From Bacillota bacterium (GTDB lineage Bacteria; Bacillota; UBA4882; UBA8346): DNA of 55,155 bases. The stretch's first letter is position 1, and each line of letters begins with the position of its first letter. The stretch covers positions 1 through 55,155 of the forward strand of contig JAEYGI010000046.1 of the NCBI GenBank assembly GCA_023402395.1, given 5' to 3'. The notes under the pieces were generated by a model that saw nothing but the letters and a program-made list of their open reading frames with translations, did no database searches and was not told the origin of the DNA. A program made the translations under genes and the position numbers. Positions 1-8,357 of the stretch are shown in pieces.

Positions 1-207
1 AAGGGGAAGGGTAACCCTAGACGCTGGTCTCTAAAAGCCTTTGGACCGCGAAGGTATCGGTTACTCTCCCACGCGGGGGACCAGAACCAAGGACGGTTCA
101 AGGTCCGGCGCTCAGGATGAGATTACGCCGGAAGAGCAAGAGAGAGGTCTAAGCCTAGAGTTCGGCTTAATAATACCAACATATGTAATCATCGCTTGTT
201 GACATTG

Positions 208-224
208 CCCGTGCAGGGTGCGAC
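208..224. repeat. Solitary CRISPR repeat fragment
   Basis: These 17 bases match exactly the right-hand half of the repeat unit of the CRISPR array at 53450-54547. There is no second unit at a spacer-sized distance, so this is a relic or a chance copy of the hairpin part, not an array. Confidence 0.6.
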
Positions 225-308
225 ATTAAATCATGTTTCTATTAAACCATTAATTTGATCATCCAGTTTGCTAAGGTAAATAAAAATACTGTTGGCTCCG
301 ATGCCGAT

Positions 309-508
309 GCCCTCTCCCCTCGGTCCGTTCAAGTCAGTGGCCCTCCCCCATCACGCCTAAAGAGCAGGCTATGGGGGAGGGGAAAATGGGCCTAAGATCT
401 TAACTGTCATGAATTTAGACATCCTCGGTCCCTCCCCCATAGCTATCGCTTTTTGATAGCGTGATGGGGGAGGGCCGACAGCTTCGAAAAAACCCTAGGG
501 GAGAGGGC
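309..508. repeat. Nested inverted repeat (three paired arms)
   Basis: Three pairs of complementary arms are nested around one centre: 309-320 with 497-508, 339-356 with 459-476 (18 bp, perfect), and about 368-381 with 430-443. A further small hairpin lies at 442-460. The arms are G-rich on one side and C-rich on the other. No open reading frame fits. It could be a mobile-element remnant or a structured RNA; the function is unknown. Confidence 0.75.
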
Positions 509-543
509 GTTGGCGGCAACGCCGGCTACTTTATTCCCTGACC

Positions 544-571
544 CAATCCACGCACCTGTGCAGGGTGCGAC
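544..571. repeat. Solitary CRISPR repeat, one mismatch
   Basis: These 28 bases match the repeat of the array at 53450-54547 with one substitution and lack only its first four bases. The nearest other fragment (208-224) is 320 bp away. It looks like a leftover unit of a lost array or a captured repeat. Confidence 0.75.
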
Positions 572-812
572 GCAGAACCTCGCCGAATCCGGCGACTTTT
601 TGTTTCTGGTCGGTCAAAAAGAAAAAAGATTGACACAACGGCGGCGAGTGACTTTTTTATTCGCGCGCTTCGTGGTTGTTATGCTGTAGATGTTTTCGGG
701 TTCTAAAGCCTTTTCCACGCGAAGAACACGAAGAGCACGAAGCATTGATTTTGAATATCCCGTCGTCAAGATTGTCCGGGGAGTCATCCCCCATCGATAT
801 TTAACTACTAAA

Positions 813-1031
813 TGTGGATATTCTGTTACTAAATCATTTCATGGAGTAAAAGAATGTGGATATTCAGTAACTAAATGTGGATATTCTGTGAATAAATGAA
901 CTGGGGGAGTCATCCCCAATCCACATTCAGTAACAGAATGTGGATATTTAATAACTGAATGTGGATAATCAGTTACTAAATGTGGATATCCTGTGGATAA
1001 ATCAGTTCATAGGATTACTGAATGTAGATAA
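813..1031 (-). other. Phased cluster of nine DnaA-box-like sites
   Basis: TGTGGATAA or near matches (TTATCCACA on the minus strand) start at 813, 855, 876, 887, 939, 960, 981, 992 and 1023, all in one orientation. Sites at 887, 960 and 992 fit TTATNCACA exactly; the others differ at one position. Spacings are 42, 21, 11, 52, 21, 21, 11 and 31 bp, all close to multiples of 10.5. The block 855-895 recurs 105 bp later. A GGGGAGTCATCCCC-like motif recurs at about 779 and 904. This could be an origin element, a DnaA-titrating site or iteron-like repeats. No dnaA or rep gene is in the window. Confidence 0.65.
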
Positions 1032-1074
1032 CCGGCTTAGCAACGGCCCCGGCAACGAAGCCCATTCGCTCCCG

Positions 1075-1117
1075 AAAACAACAACGGACCGGCCGGAGCA
1101 TTCCCGGCCGATCCGTT
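1075..1117 (-). terminator. Rho-independent terminator after pgi
   Basis: On the minus strand a 13-bp near-perfect stem (ACGGATCGGCCGG paired with CCGGCCGGTCCGT) is followed by a T-rich run just after the pgi stop codon. Confidence 0.85.
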
Positions 1118-1139
1118 TGATTTAAATCCCGCGCTACGA

Positions 1140-2486
1140 CTACAGCCGCGCTTCCAGCTTCGCCTTCTCCTTTTCATAACCCGGCTTGCCGAGCAGCGCG
1201 AACATGTTCTTCTTATAGGCCTCCACCCCGGGCTGATCAAAGGGGTTGACCGCGTTCAGATAGCCGCTGATGCCGCAGGCCTTTTCGAAGAAATAAACCA
1301 GCTTGCCGAAATAGAACGGCCGGATCTCCGGAACCCGGACCACCAGGTTGGGCACGCCGCCGTCGTTATGGGCCAGCAGCGTCCCTTCGAACGCCTTTTG
1401 GTTGACGAACTCCATAGTCTTTCCGGAGAGGAAGTTCAGGCCGTCGATGTCCGCCGGGTCGTCCGGAATGGCCAGCGAGCGGCGCGGCCGTTCCACCCAG
1501 AGCATGGTCTCGAACAGATCGCGCCGGCCTTCCTGAATGTACTGGCCCATCGAATGCAGATCGGTCGAGAAATCGACCGCGGCCGGGAAGATCCCCTTGT
1601 GGTCCTTGCCCTCGCTTTCGCCGTAGAGCTGCTTCCACCATTCGGCGAAATAATGCAGCCCCGGCTCATAATTGACCAGAATCTCGATGGACTTGCCCTT
1701 GCGGTGAAGAATGTTGCGGGCCGCCGCATACCGGTAGGCGGCGTTCTGTTCCAGTTCGGGAGCGGCGTATTCGCGGCAGCCGGCGGCCGCGCCGTCCATC
1801 ATTTCCTGGATGTCGATGCCGGCGGCGGCGATCGGCAGCAACCCGACGGGCGTCAGCACCGAATATCTGCCTCCAACGTCATCGGGGATCACAAATTGCG
1901 GATACCCCTCGGCGTCGGCCAACTGCTTCAGCGCGCCCCGGGCCCGGTCGGTGGTGGCGTAAATCCGCCCGGCCGCCCCGGCCTTGCCGTATTTCTTCTC
2001 CAATAATTCCTTGATCAGCCGGAACGCCACCGCCGGCTCGGTAGTGGTTCCCGACTTGGAGATGATGTTTACCGAGAAATCCATGCCGGCCAGTACTTCA
2101 AGCAACTCGGCGGTATAAGTCGGGCTGATGGTATGGCCCAGATAAAAGATGCGCGGCGCTTTCCGCTGCCCGTTGCCGAGAAGGCCGGCGAAGGAATGGG
2201 ACAACAGCTCGATGGCGGCCCGGGCGCCCAGGTATGATCCACCGATGCCGATCACCACCAGCGCCTCGCTGGTTTCGGCGATTCGCCGCCCCGCCTCCCG
2301 CACCGCGTCAAACTCCGCCCGGTCATACTTCAGCGGCAAATCAATCCACCCGAGAAAGTCGTTGCCGGCGCCGGTCCCCTCATGTAACGCCTGATGGGCG
2401 GTATGGACCTGGCCGGCGATATTGGCCAATTCCACGTCCTGCAGGTATGGTTTGGTCTTCGATAAATCCAGCCGAATCTGTTCCAT
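1140..2486 (-). CDS. pgi: Glucose-6-phosphate isomerase
   Basis: Interconverts glucose 6-phosphate and fructose 6-phosphate in the cytosol. The 448-residue protein has the family landmarks in order: the GIGGSYLGARAAIELL loop near residue 75, the phosphate-binding ISKSGTTTEP segment near 140, GGRYSVLTPVG near 200, the EGKDHKGIFPA stretch near 290, and the C-terminal QPGVEAYKKNMF. The length fits the short bacterial form. The frame is open for ten more codons upstream, but the ATG at 2486 has an AGGGGG ribosome site, so I start there. It is transcribed alone, with a terminator after it and a 557-bp gap before the next gene. Confidence 0.97.
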   Translation of the reverse strand: MEQIRLDLSKTKPYLQDVELANIAGQVHTAHQALHEGTGAGNDFLGWIDLPLKYDRAEFDAVREAGRRIAETSEALVVIGIGGSYLGARAAIELLSHSFAGLLGNGQRKAPRIFYLGHTISPTYTAELLEVLAGMDFSVNIISKSGTTTEPAVAFRLIKELLEKKYGKAGAAGRIYATTDRARGALKQLADAEGYPQFVIPDDVGGRYSVLTPVGLLPIAAAGIDIQEMMDGAAAGCREYAAPELEQNAAYRYAAARNILHRKGKSIEILVNYEPGLHYFAEWWKQLYGESEGKDHKGIFPAAVDFSTDLHSMGQYIQEGRRDLFETMLWVERPRRSLAIPDDPADIDGLNFLSGKTMEFVNQKAFEGTLLAHNDGGVPNLVVRVPEIRPFYFGKLVYFFEKACGISGYLNAVNPFDQPGVEAYKKNMFALLGKPGYEKEKAKLEARL

Positions 2487-3002
2487 GCGAAATCCCCCTA
2501 TGCCATTGGTACCCATTGTCCGGCGCCCCGCCGGACCGAATCCGGCAAATCCCGGACCGCATAATCAATTCGCCGTTTTCCGGGATCTTCCTCCACGAAC
2601 CATAATCGTTGGCCAATTTATCAAAATTGTTACAAATCCGCGTCCAAAATGGGGACGGCATTCCCCGAAGCGGCCAACCCCAAAAACCAAACCCTGGCCG
2701 CCGAGCACTATTATAATATTTAGGGAATGATCTTTGGCAATCACGCCGGCCTAAAATCTTACCTCTCCCTCGCTCCCTCCCCGGTGTTGTCATTGTCGCG
2801 GGTCTACTCAGCGGGGAGGGGATGGGGTCCAGCGCCAAGAAGGCTCAAGTTCCGGGGTCCACGGATAGAGAACCCCGGAAGGTTTGAATTTAGACCAAGT
2901 TGTCGACTAATTTCTCCCTAAATACTTACAGGCAGTTTGCTGACATTGGCCGCAGGGTTTGGTTTTTCGCCGGGTCAGGCGGAGTAAATCGGGGCGGCGC
3001 AA
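2487..3002. other. Long intergenic region upstream of pgi
   Basis: No supported gene lies here. A possible pgi promoter on the minus strand combines TTGCCA (2735-2740) with a TATTAT/TATAAT cluster at 2710-2718. A G/C-rich imperfect inverted repeat (about 2770-2828, CTCCCTCCCC facing GGGGAGGGGA) resembles the arms of the nested repeat at 309-508. Confidence 0.4.
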
Positions 3003-3028
3003 AACAAAAACCGCTTCCGCGGTTTTGT
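3003..3028 (-). terminator. Terminator after the Gfo/Idh gene
   Basis: On the minus strand AAACCGC-GGAA-GCGGTTT runs into TTGTTTTG about 20 bases after the stop codon at 3044. Confidence 0.85.
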
Positions 3029-3043
3029 TCTCTACCGGGCTGC

Positions 3044-4096
3044 TTACGGCTTCATGGCGAAATACGGCACCCGGTCGACTTTGACGACCTCCTGCTCGCT
3101 GATGGACTGGAGGATCGCGTAGACGGTCCGCAGATCGCCGATCTCCATGTCCGGGGTGACTCCGATGGCTTCCGCCCCGGTCAGCGCGTTGTGGAAGTTG
3201 AGCAACTCATTGTAGTAGCCCCGCATCGGCCGGAACGTCAGCATCTCATGGCCGCCGTCGCTATGAAAGACATTGACGATTCCGCACCGGACGTCCTCCA
3301 GGTAGATCTGGCCCTCGGTCCCGAAGATCCTCAAGCCGACCAGCGGCTTCTGAGGTTCCCGGCCGGCCGGGTAATAAGAGAAGGTTCCGATCACCCGGTT
3401 CATGAATTGCAGGTTGACGGTCACCGCCGCGTAGGGGCTGAAATCATCCTTTTGCGGCACTCCCAGCGCCTGCAGGTATTCGATGGCGCCGAAAACATGC
3501 CGCAGCCCGGCCAACGGGTGGATGGCGGCATCCAGCAAATCCCCGCCCGGATATTCCGGATGCTGCCGCCACTCGGTGGCCGAAAAGGTGTCCTGACCCA
3601 TGGAACACGGGAAACAGCTGGTATTGTGATAGACGAAAAAGACCGGCGTTCCGATGCGGCGCTGCCGCACCAAGTCCCGGATCAGGTTGAACTCCTCGCT
3701 GTAGCGGTAATTCTCGGCGATCATCAGCTTGATCCCGTAACGCTCGGCCAGTTCCTTAGTGCCCTGCGCCTGTTCCAGGGTGGGCGCCATCGGCTTTTCG
3801 AGGATCACCGCCTTGCCGGATCTGGCTACCAGCTCCGCGACCTGATGGTTTTTGGCGATGGGCACCATAATGTCGATCACCTGCAAGTCCCGGCGCTCGA
3901 TCATGGTCAGGAAATTGGTGTACACATCCCGGTTGAGGTCCAGGTTTAATTTCCCGCCCCAATACTCGGCCCGTTCCCGGTTTATATCGCAGATGGCCGT
4001 GATCTCGTAGCGATCCGCCAATTCCTGGTACGCCGGGTAGTGCAGGCGCTCCCAGGCGTATCCCAGTCCGATGATTCCGACTTTGAATTTTTGCAT
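3044..4096 (-). CDS. Gfo/Idh/MocA family NAD(P)-dependent oxidoreductase
   Basis: Predicted sugar or cyclitol dehydrogenase. The N-terminal Rossmann segment GIIGLGYAWERLHYP binds the dinucleotide; EKPMAPTLEQA near residue 95 is the family EKP motif with its catalytic lysine; the C-terminal half is the usual beta-sheet substrate domain. It has 350 residues from the ATG at 4096, chosen because AAAGGGGTG lies just upstream; a TTG at 4117 would overlap that ribosome site. The substrate cannot be told from the sequence. It stands alone between two terminators, so the flanking pgi and leuA do not assign it a pathway. Confidence 0.9.
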   Translation of the reverse strand: MQKFKVGIIGLGYAWERLHYPAYQELADRYEITAICDINRERAEYWGGKLNLDLNRDVYTNFLTMIERRDLQVIDIMVPIAKNHQVAELVARSGKAVILEKPMAPTLEQAQGTKELAERYGIKLMIAENYRYSEEFNLIRDLVRQRRIGTPVFFVYHNTSCFPCSMGQDTFSATEWRQHPEYPGGDLLDAAIHPLAGLRHVFGAIEYLQALGVPQKDDFSPYAAVTVNLQFMNRVIGTFSYYPAGREPQKPLVGLRIFGTEGQIYLEDVRCGIVNVFHSDGGHEMLTFRPMRGYYNELLNFHNALTGAEAIGVTPDMEIGDLRTVYAILQSISEQEVVKVDRVPYFAMKP

Positions 4097-4154
4097 GAAA
4101 AACACCCCTTTGTTCAATAATTTCTCCGAAAAAGGGGCGTTCTATGAGTTCGAT

Positions 4155-4180
4155 TTTGAAAAAGCGGGACGTCCCGCTCC
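4155..4180 (-). terminator. Terminator after leuA
   Basis: The perfect palindrome AGCGGGACGTCCCGCT at 4163-4178 is followed on the minus strand by TTTTTCAAAA, 22 bases after the leuA stop codon. Confidence 0.85.
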
Positions 4181-4201
4181 AAAGATTGATGGCCGGTCCG
4201 G

Positions 4202-5713
4202 TCAGGCTTTCAGGGCCCGCGCCACTTTGTTCACGGCGTGGAGATAGGCCAGCGTGCTGGCTTCGATGATATCCGTGGAAAGGCCCCGGCCTACATAGGC
4301 GTGGCCGTTCTCCCGGACTTTGACGACCACCTCGCCGAGGGCATCCTGGCCGGAAGTGACCGCTTTGATTTGATATTCGTCAAGTTTTACCTTATAACCG
4401 GTGATCCGGTCAATCGCATTGTAAATGGCGTCAATGGGGCCGTCCCCGCACGCCGCTTCCTGGATCAATTGCTCCTCTTTGCGCAGCCGGATCGTGGCCG
4501 TCGGAATCGTGGAATTGCCGGTGCTGACATGGAGATAGTCCAGGTCGAACAGGTCCTGAATCGCGGCGTACTCGCTACGGACCAGCGCTTCCAGATCGGA
4601 ATCGGTCACTTCTTTTTTCTTGTCTGCCAATTCGATAAAACGCTGGTAGGTACGATCCAATTCCGCCTCGCTCAGCGTATAGCCGAGGTCCTCGACGCGA
4701 TTTTTCACCGCGTGCCTGCCCGAATGCTTGCCGAGCACCAATTGGCTCTGGCTCAGACCCACCGATTCCGGGGTCATGATCTCATAGGTCATCCGGTTTT
4801 TGAGGATGCCGTCCTGGTGAATCCCGGCCTCGTGGGAAAAAGCGTTCGAACCGACGATCGCCTTGTTGTGCTGGACCGGCTTGCCGGTGAGCGCCGATAC
4901 CAGGGTGCTGCTGCGGTGAATCTGTTCGGTGCTGATCCGGGTCTCGGCCTCAAAGTGTGGCGCCCGGGTCTTGAGCGCCATTACGATCTCTTCCAGCGCG
5001 GCGTTGCCGGCCCGTTCCCCGAGCCCGTTGATGGTGCACTCCACCTGCTCCGCGCCGTTCTCCACCGCCACCAACGAATTGGCGACCGCCTGCCCCAGGT
5101 CGTTGTGGCAGTGGACCGATACCAGGGTTTTCTCGATCCCCGGCGTGTGTTCCCTGATATACCGGATCATCCGGCCAAACTCGCTGGGAATCGCGTATCC
5201 AACCGTATCCGGGATATTGATGACGGTGGCGCCGGCCTTAATCACCTCGCCGAAGATCCGGCAGAGAAAATCCCAATCGCTCCGGGTGGCGTCCTCGGCC
5301 GAAAACTCTACCTGGGAGCAGTATTTTTTGGCGTGCTTGACGGCGGCGACCGCCATCTCCACGACTTGATCGGGTTCCTTTTGCAGCTTGTAGCGCATAT
5401 GAATGTCGGAAGTGGCGATAAAGGTGTGAATCAGCGGCGACTCGGCATCCCGCAGCGCTTCCCAGGCCCGGTCGATATCCGCCTTGACCGCCCGCGACAG
5501 CGAACAGACCGTTACCCCTTTCAATTCCCGGGCGATGGCTTGCACCCCGGCGAAATCGCCGGGCGAGGCGATGGCGAAACCGGCCTCGATTACATCCACG
5601 TTCAATTTCGCCAATTGCCTGGCGATCCGCAGCTTTTCCTCGACATTCAAATTGATCCCGGCGGACTGCTCGCCATCCCGTAACGTAGTGTCAAAAATTT
5701 TGACCTGACGCAT
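4202..5713 (-). CDS. leuA: 2-isopropylmalate synthase
   Basis: Condenses acetyl-CoA with 2-oxoisovalerate, the first committed step of leucine synthesis. The 503-residue protein has DTTLRDGEQSAGI at the N-terminus (metal-binding Asp and catalytic Arg), VEFSAEDATRS near 145, the metal-binding HCHNDLGQAVAN near 205, the glycine loop NGLGERAGNAALEEI, and a C-terminal LeuA allosteric domain (about 390-500) containing GRGLSTDIIEAS, expected to sense leucine. The start at 5713 has GAGGAGG upstream; the longer open frame runs into the T-box leader. Expression is controlled by the leader at 5746-6050. No other leucine genes follow, which is unusual since leuA often leads leuBCD. Confidence 0.96.
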   Translation of the reverse strand: MRQVKIFDTTLRDGEQSAGINLNVEEKLRIARQLAKLNVDVIEAGFAIASPGDFAGVQAIARELKGVTVCSLSRAVKADIDRAWEALRDAESPLIHTFIATSDIHMRYKLQKEPDQVVEMAVAAVKHAKKYCSQVEFSAEDATRSDWDFLCRIFGEVIKAGATVINIPDTVGYAIPSEFGRMIRYIREHTPGIEKTLVSVHCHNDLGQAVANSLVAVENGAEQVECTINGLGERAGNAALEEIVMALKTRAPHFEAETRISTEQIHRSSTLVSALTGKPVQHNKAIVGSNAFSHEAGIHQDGILKNRMTYEIMTPESVGLSQSQLVLGKHSGRHAVKNRVEDLGYTLSEAELDRTYQRFIELADKKKEVTDSDLEALVRSEYAAIQDLFDLDYLHVSTGNSTIPTATIRLRKEEQLIQEAACGDGPIDAIYNAIDRITGYKVKLDEYQIKAVTSGQDALGEVVVKVRENGHAYVGRGLSTDIIEASTLAYLHAVNKVARALKA

Positions 5714-5745
5714 CGCTAAATTCCTCCTCTTTTTTTCTTTTAAAA

Positions 5746-6050
5746 AAAATAAAACCCCCGTCCCTGTAAAGGGACGAGGGTTTGATCTCGTGGTACCACC
5801 CAATTTTATGGGCCTTTCGGCCGCATCTTTAACGACATCCGCCAAAATCACGCAGATTAAGGACGGTTGCCTTCGCGATAACGGGCTGGAAAGGCTTTCC
5901 CCCGGCTCAGCCTACTGGAAAACTCGTTGGGCTGGCGGCTCAGAGGGGAGTTCAGATGTTCGGCCCACCGGTTTCCACCAACCACCGGCTCTCTAAAGAA
6001 ACCTACCATCTTACTAATCCTCTTCATTGCATTTGAAGATGTTTCTGTTA
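5746..6050 (-). promoter_or_regulatory. T-box leader of leuA, leucine (CTC) specifier
   Basis: The minus-strand leader carries the conserved T-box sequence GGGTGGTACCACG (about 5788-5801), which pairs with the free CCA end of an uncharged tRNA, followed by a strong terminator at 5752-5783 (AACCCTCGTCCC paired with GGGACGGGGGTT, then a T run). In the Stem I region a GAACTC sequence at 5948-5953 supplies a likely CTC specifier codon at 5948-5950, agreeing with the leucine gene downstream. Uncharged tRNA-Leu should favour the antiterminator and switch leuA on. Confidence 0.93.
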
Positions 6051-6056
6051 TTGCTC

Positions 6057-6085
6057 ATTATATGCGAGACGGGCTTGGTTGTCAA
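6057..6085 (-). promoter_or_regulatory. Sigma-A promoter of the leuA T-box transcript
   Basis: On the minus strand TTGACA (6080-6085), a 17-bp spacer and TATAAT (6057-6062) give a perfect consensus. The -35 element overlaps the stop codon of the preceding gene, and the predicted start near 6050 fits the T-box Stem I. Confidence 0.9.
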
Positions 6086-6939
6086 GGGTTTTTGTCAGAC
6101 ATTTTTGTCCCGCTCCCATTGCCGCCCGCTTCGGAATTGAGCATAATCTCCTCCACTTCGGCCAGCAGCACTTCCTGTTTGGAGCTGTCCTCAAACTGGA
6201 CCAGCACCGATTCTTTCATCTGATTGGCCGCGATGATCTTGCCTTCTTTGCCATCGACCCGCACCTGGCTGCCGATGAGGGGCAGATCGGATTTGACATC
6301 GCGATAGCTGGATGATTCATACCGGAGGCAGCACATCAACCGAGAGCAGATTCCCGAGATTTTGACCGGATTGAGCGACAGGTTTTGCTCCTTGGCCATT
6401 TTAATGGAGACTGGCTCGAATTCACCCAGGAAAGTGGCGCAGCAGAGCGGTCGGCCGCAAGGTCCCAGTCCTCCCAGCATCTTGGCTTCATCCCTGACCC
6501 CGATCTGGCGCAGTTCGATCCTGGTTTTGAAGACGGTGGCCAGATCCTTGACCAATTCCCGGAAATCAACCCGGCCGTCGGCGGTGAAGTAAAAGATAAT
6601 CTTGCTCCGGTCGAAGGTATACTCGACATCAACCAGTTTCATGTCCAGATTGTGCTTGGAGATCTTCTCCAGGCAGATCTCAAAGGCCTTTTTCTCCCTT
6701 TCGTGATTCTCCTTAAGCTGCGCCTCATCTTCGGGAGTGGCCGGACGGAGCACCTTTTTCAACGGCTGAGTGACTTTTTCATCGGGAACCAGCTTCGGCC
6801 CGACGATTACCTGTCCGAACTCGATCCCGCGCACGGTTTCCACGATTACCTTATCACCGGCCTTCAGTTCCAGCGCCTCGGGATCGAAATAATAGATTTT
6901 GCCGGCTTGTTTAAAACGTATCCCAACGATATTGATCAT
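6082..6939 (-). CDS. ricT: PSP1-domain protein RicT (YaaT)
   Basis: In B. subtilis YaaT/RicT works with RicA and RicF in an iron-sulfur complex that aids RNase Y-dependent mRNA maturation and affects phosphorelay signalling. The 285-residue protein matches the family length and keeps the cysteine-rich centre: CGRPLCC near residue 160 and CSRLMCC near 195, the cluster ligands. The N-terminal PSP1 segment includes VIVETVRGIEFGQVI. The start codon overlaps the holB stop as ATGA, so the two are translationally coupled. It ends the tmk-yaaQ-yaaR-holB-yaaT run known from Bacillus; yabA, next in Bacillus, is replaced by the leuA leader. Confidence 0.93.
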   Translation of the reverse strand: MINIVGIRFKQAGKIYYFDPEALELKAGDKVIVETVRGIEFGQVIVGPKLVPDEKVTQPLKKVLRPATPEDEAQLKENHEREKKAFEICLEKISKHNLDMKLVDVEYTFDRSKIIFYFTADGRVDFRELVKDLATVFKTRIELRQIGVRDEAKMLGGLGPCGRPLCCATFLGEFEPVSIKMAKEQNLSLNPVKISGICSRLMCCLRYESSSYRDVKSDLPLIGSQVRVDGKEGKIIAANQMKESVLVQFEDSSKQEVLLAEVEEIMLNSEAGGNGSGTKMSDKNP

Positions 6940-7883
6940 CGCTCAATCAAATCCCTTCTCATTCCTGGCGCGTCCAAAGCCATTATCAGATCGTCCAGGG
7001 CCAGCCGGATATTGACGTTGCTTTCCACCATCCGGACGGTCCCGATCAGTTTCTCCAAAATGGTTCGCAATCCGGCAATCCGGGCGCGATCCGGCGTCTG
7101 CTCCTCCAGACGCTTCAGCAGTTCAGCCCGGAGCTGTTCCTGCCAGAACCGCAGGATAACCAGTATCTCTTGGCGTTCTTTCTTCTCAAGGCCGTTGACT
7201 GCGATCAGCCGCTTCAGGCGGTCGGCATTCAACAAGGCCATCATATCGGTCCCGCCCGCTCCGGCCCGCTCGGTGACGGAGTTCAGGGCCCGGCCCGGAA
7301 TTCCCTCGCAGATTCTGCTCCTAAGCTCGGCCTCGGCGGCCGGGACACCCCGCTGCTCGAGCCATTGGGCGATCTGCGCCGCCGGAACCGGGAATAATTG
7401 ATAGTTTTGACAGCGGGACCGGATGGTCGGCAGGATATAATCGAGCCGGACCGCCGTGAAGATAAAGACCACCCCCGCCGGAGGCTCCTCGAGGATCTTC
7501 AGGAAGCTGTTGGCCGCGGCCTCGGTCAGCTTGTCGGCCTCGGGAAAGAAAAAAACTTTTTTGGGGCTGAGCAACGCTTTAAAATAGGCTGTCCGTTGCA
7601 GTTCCCGCAGTTGCTCGATTTTAATGGACCCGCCGGCCGCCTCGACCGTCATCAGATCCGGATGGTTCCTGGAGCGGAAACGCCGGCATGACGGGCATTC
7701 GCAGCCCGAGCCGGTGGTTTTCTCCAGGCAGAGCAGGCTCTCGGCCAACGCCAGGGCCACTGTTTTCTTGCCGATCCCCTCGGGGCCGAAGAAAAGATAG
7801 GCGTGTCCGGCCCGGTCTTCGGCCACGGCCGCGGCCAACCCCTGAATCACGTCGCTATGACCTAGTATTTCAAAGAAAGGCAT
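6936..7883 (-). CDS. holB: DNA polymerase III, delta' subunit
   Basis: Clamp-loader subunit that helps place the sliding clamp on DNA. The 315-residue protein has a P-loop-like GPEGIGKKT near residue 33, a zinc-binding cysteine set (CLE...CECPSCRRF, about 52-67), the KILEEPPAGVVFIF stretch near 128 and the SRC motif near 150, all typical of the AAA+ clamp-loader family. The C-terminal helical domain is divergent. CGGAG precedes the ATG at 7883. It sits 18 bp after yaaR and overlaps ricT by four bases, so it is in an operon. Confidence 0.93.
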   Translation of the reverse strand: MPFFEILGHSDVIQGLAAAVAEDRAGHAYLFFGPEGIGKKTVALALAESLLCLEKTTGSGCECPSCRRFRSRNHPDLMTVEAAGGSIKIEQLRELQRTAYFKALLSPKKVFFFPEADKLTEAAANSFLKILEEPPAGVVFIFTAVRLDYILPTIRSRCQNYQLFPVPAAQIAQWLEQRGVPAAEAELRSRICEGIPGRALNSVTERAGAGGTDMMALLNADRLKRLIAVNGLEKKERQEILVILRFWQEQLRAELLKRLEEQTPDRARIAGLRTILEKLIGTVRMVESNVNIRLALDDLIMALDAPGMRRDLIER

Positions 7884-7901
7884 TTTGACTCCGATTTTGA
7901 T

Positions 7902-8342
7902 TTAAAGATAGAGATCGAGCAGCAACCCACGGATCTGGTCGAATTTGGCGATCAGGTCCAAATGGTGCTTCTCCTTATTGACGGTCTCATCCATGATCTC
8001 TTCCAACAGCTTATTGATCTGTTTAACCGTGGTCATGGTCTTCCGGTTACCGGTCCGATCCCAATGGAGCTGCTGGTTTACCTCGAAGGACTGATGCAGC
8101 GCTTCTTTCATGAACGATGTGACCAGATCGCGATAGCGCCGGATGCCTTCGGGATTTGGGGCTTTCTTCAACTCCTCGCTGAGCCCGTCAATCTCCTCCA
8201 GCAATTGCTGGCAAACCCTACGGCGCCGTTCCACCTCGGAATCCCGCAACGCATCGTCAAACTCCCGTCGCCGCGCGTCAATGGCCGCCGTTCTTCCCCG
8301 GCGCCGCTCCACCGGTTTGGCGTTGTTGAATTTTACTTGCAA
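7902..8342 (-). CDS. yaaR: YaaR family protein (DUF327)
   Basis: Small mostly helical protein of unknown function, found next to holB in many Bacillota. The 146 residues start at a TTG (8342) preceded by GAGGG; the first part is basic (PVERRRGRTAA), followed by long helices with the family-like KEALHQSFEVNQQLHWDR segment and a C-terminal LLEEIMDETVNKEKHHLDLI helix. Identification rests on this sequence and on its place between yaaQ and holB. Confidence 0.85.
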   Translation of the reverse strand: MQVKFNNAKPVERRRGRTAAIDARRREFDDALRDSEVERRRRVCQQLLEEIDGLSEELKKAPNPEGIRRYRDLVTSFMKEALHQSFEVNQQLHWDRTGNRKTMTTVKQINKLLEEIMDETVNKEKHHLDLIAKFDQIRGLLLDLYL

Positions 8343-8357
8343 GGCGCTTCCCTCTTT

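Noticed and set aside
1..180. Possible structured RNA or intron portion at the left edge
   Set aside because: The stretch has several short complementary segments, but I could not match it to a known RNA class or to group II intron domains, so no feature is called.
690..899. 69-codon open frame left of the DnaA-box cluster
   Set aside because: No ribosome site; the C-terminal half translates the repeated TGTGGATA motif.
4238..5683. 481-codon open frame opposite leuA
   Set aside because: Antisense shadow of a strongly conserved gene in GC-rich DNA; no ribosome site.
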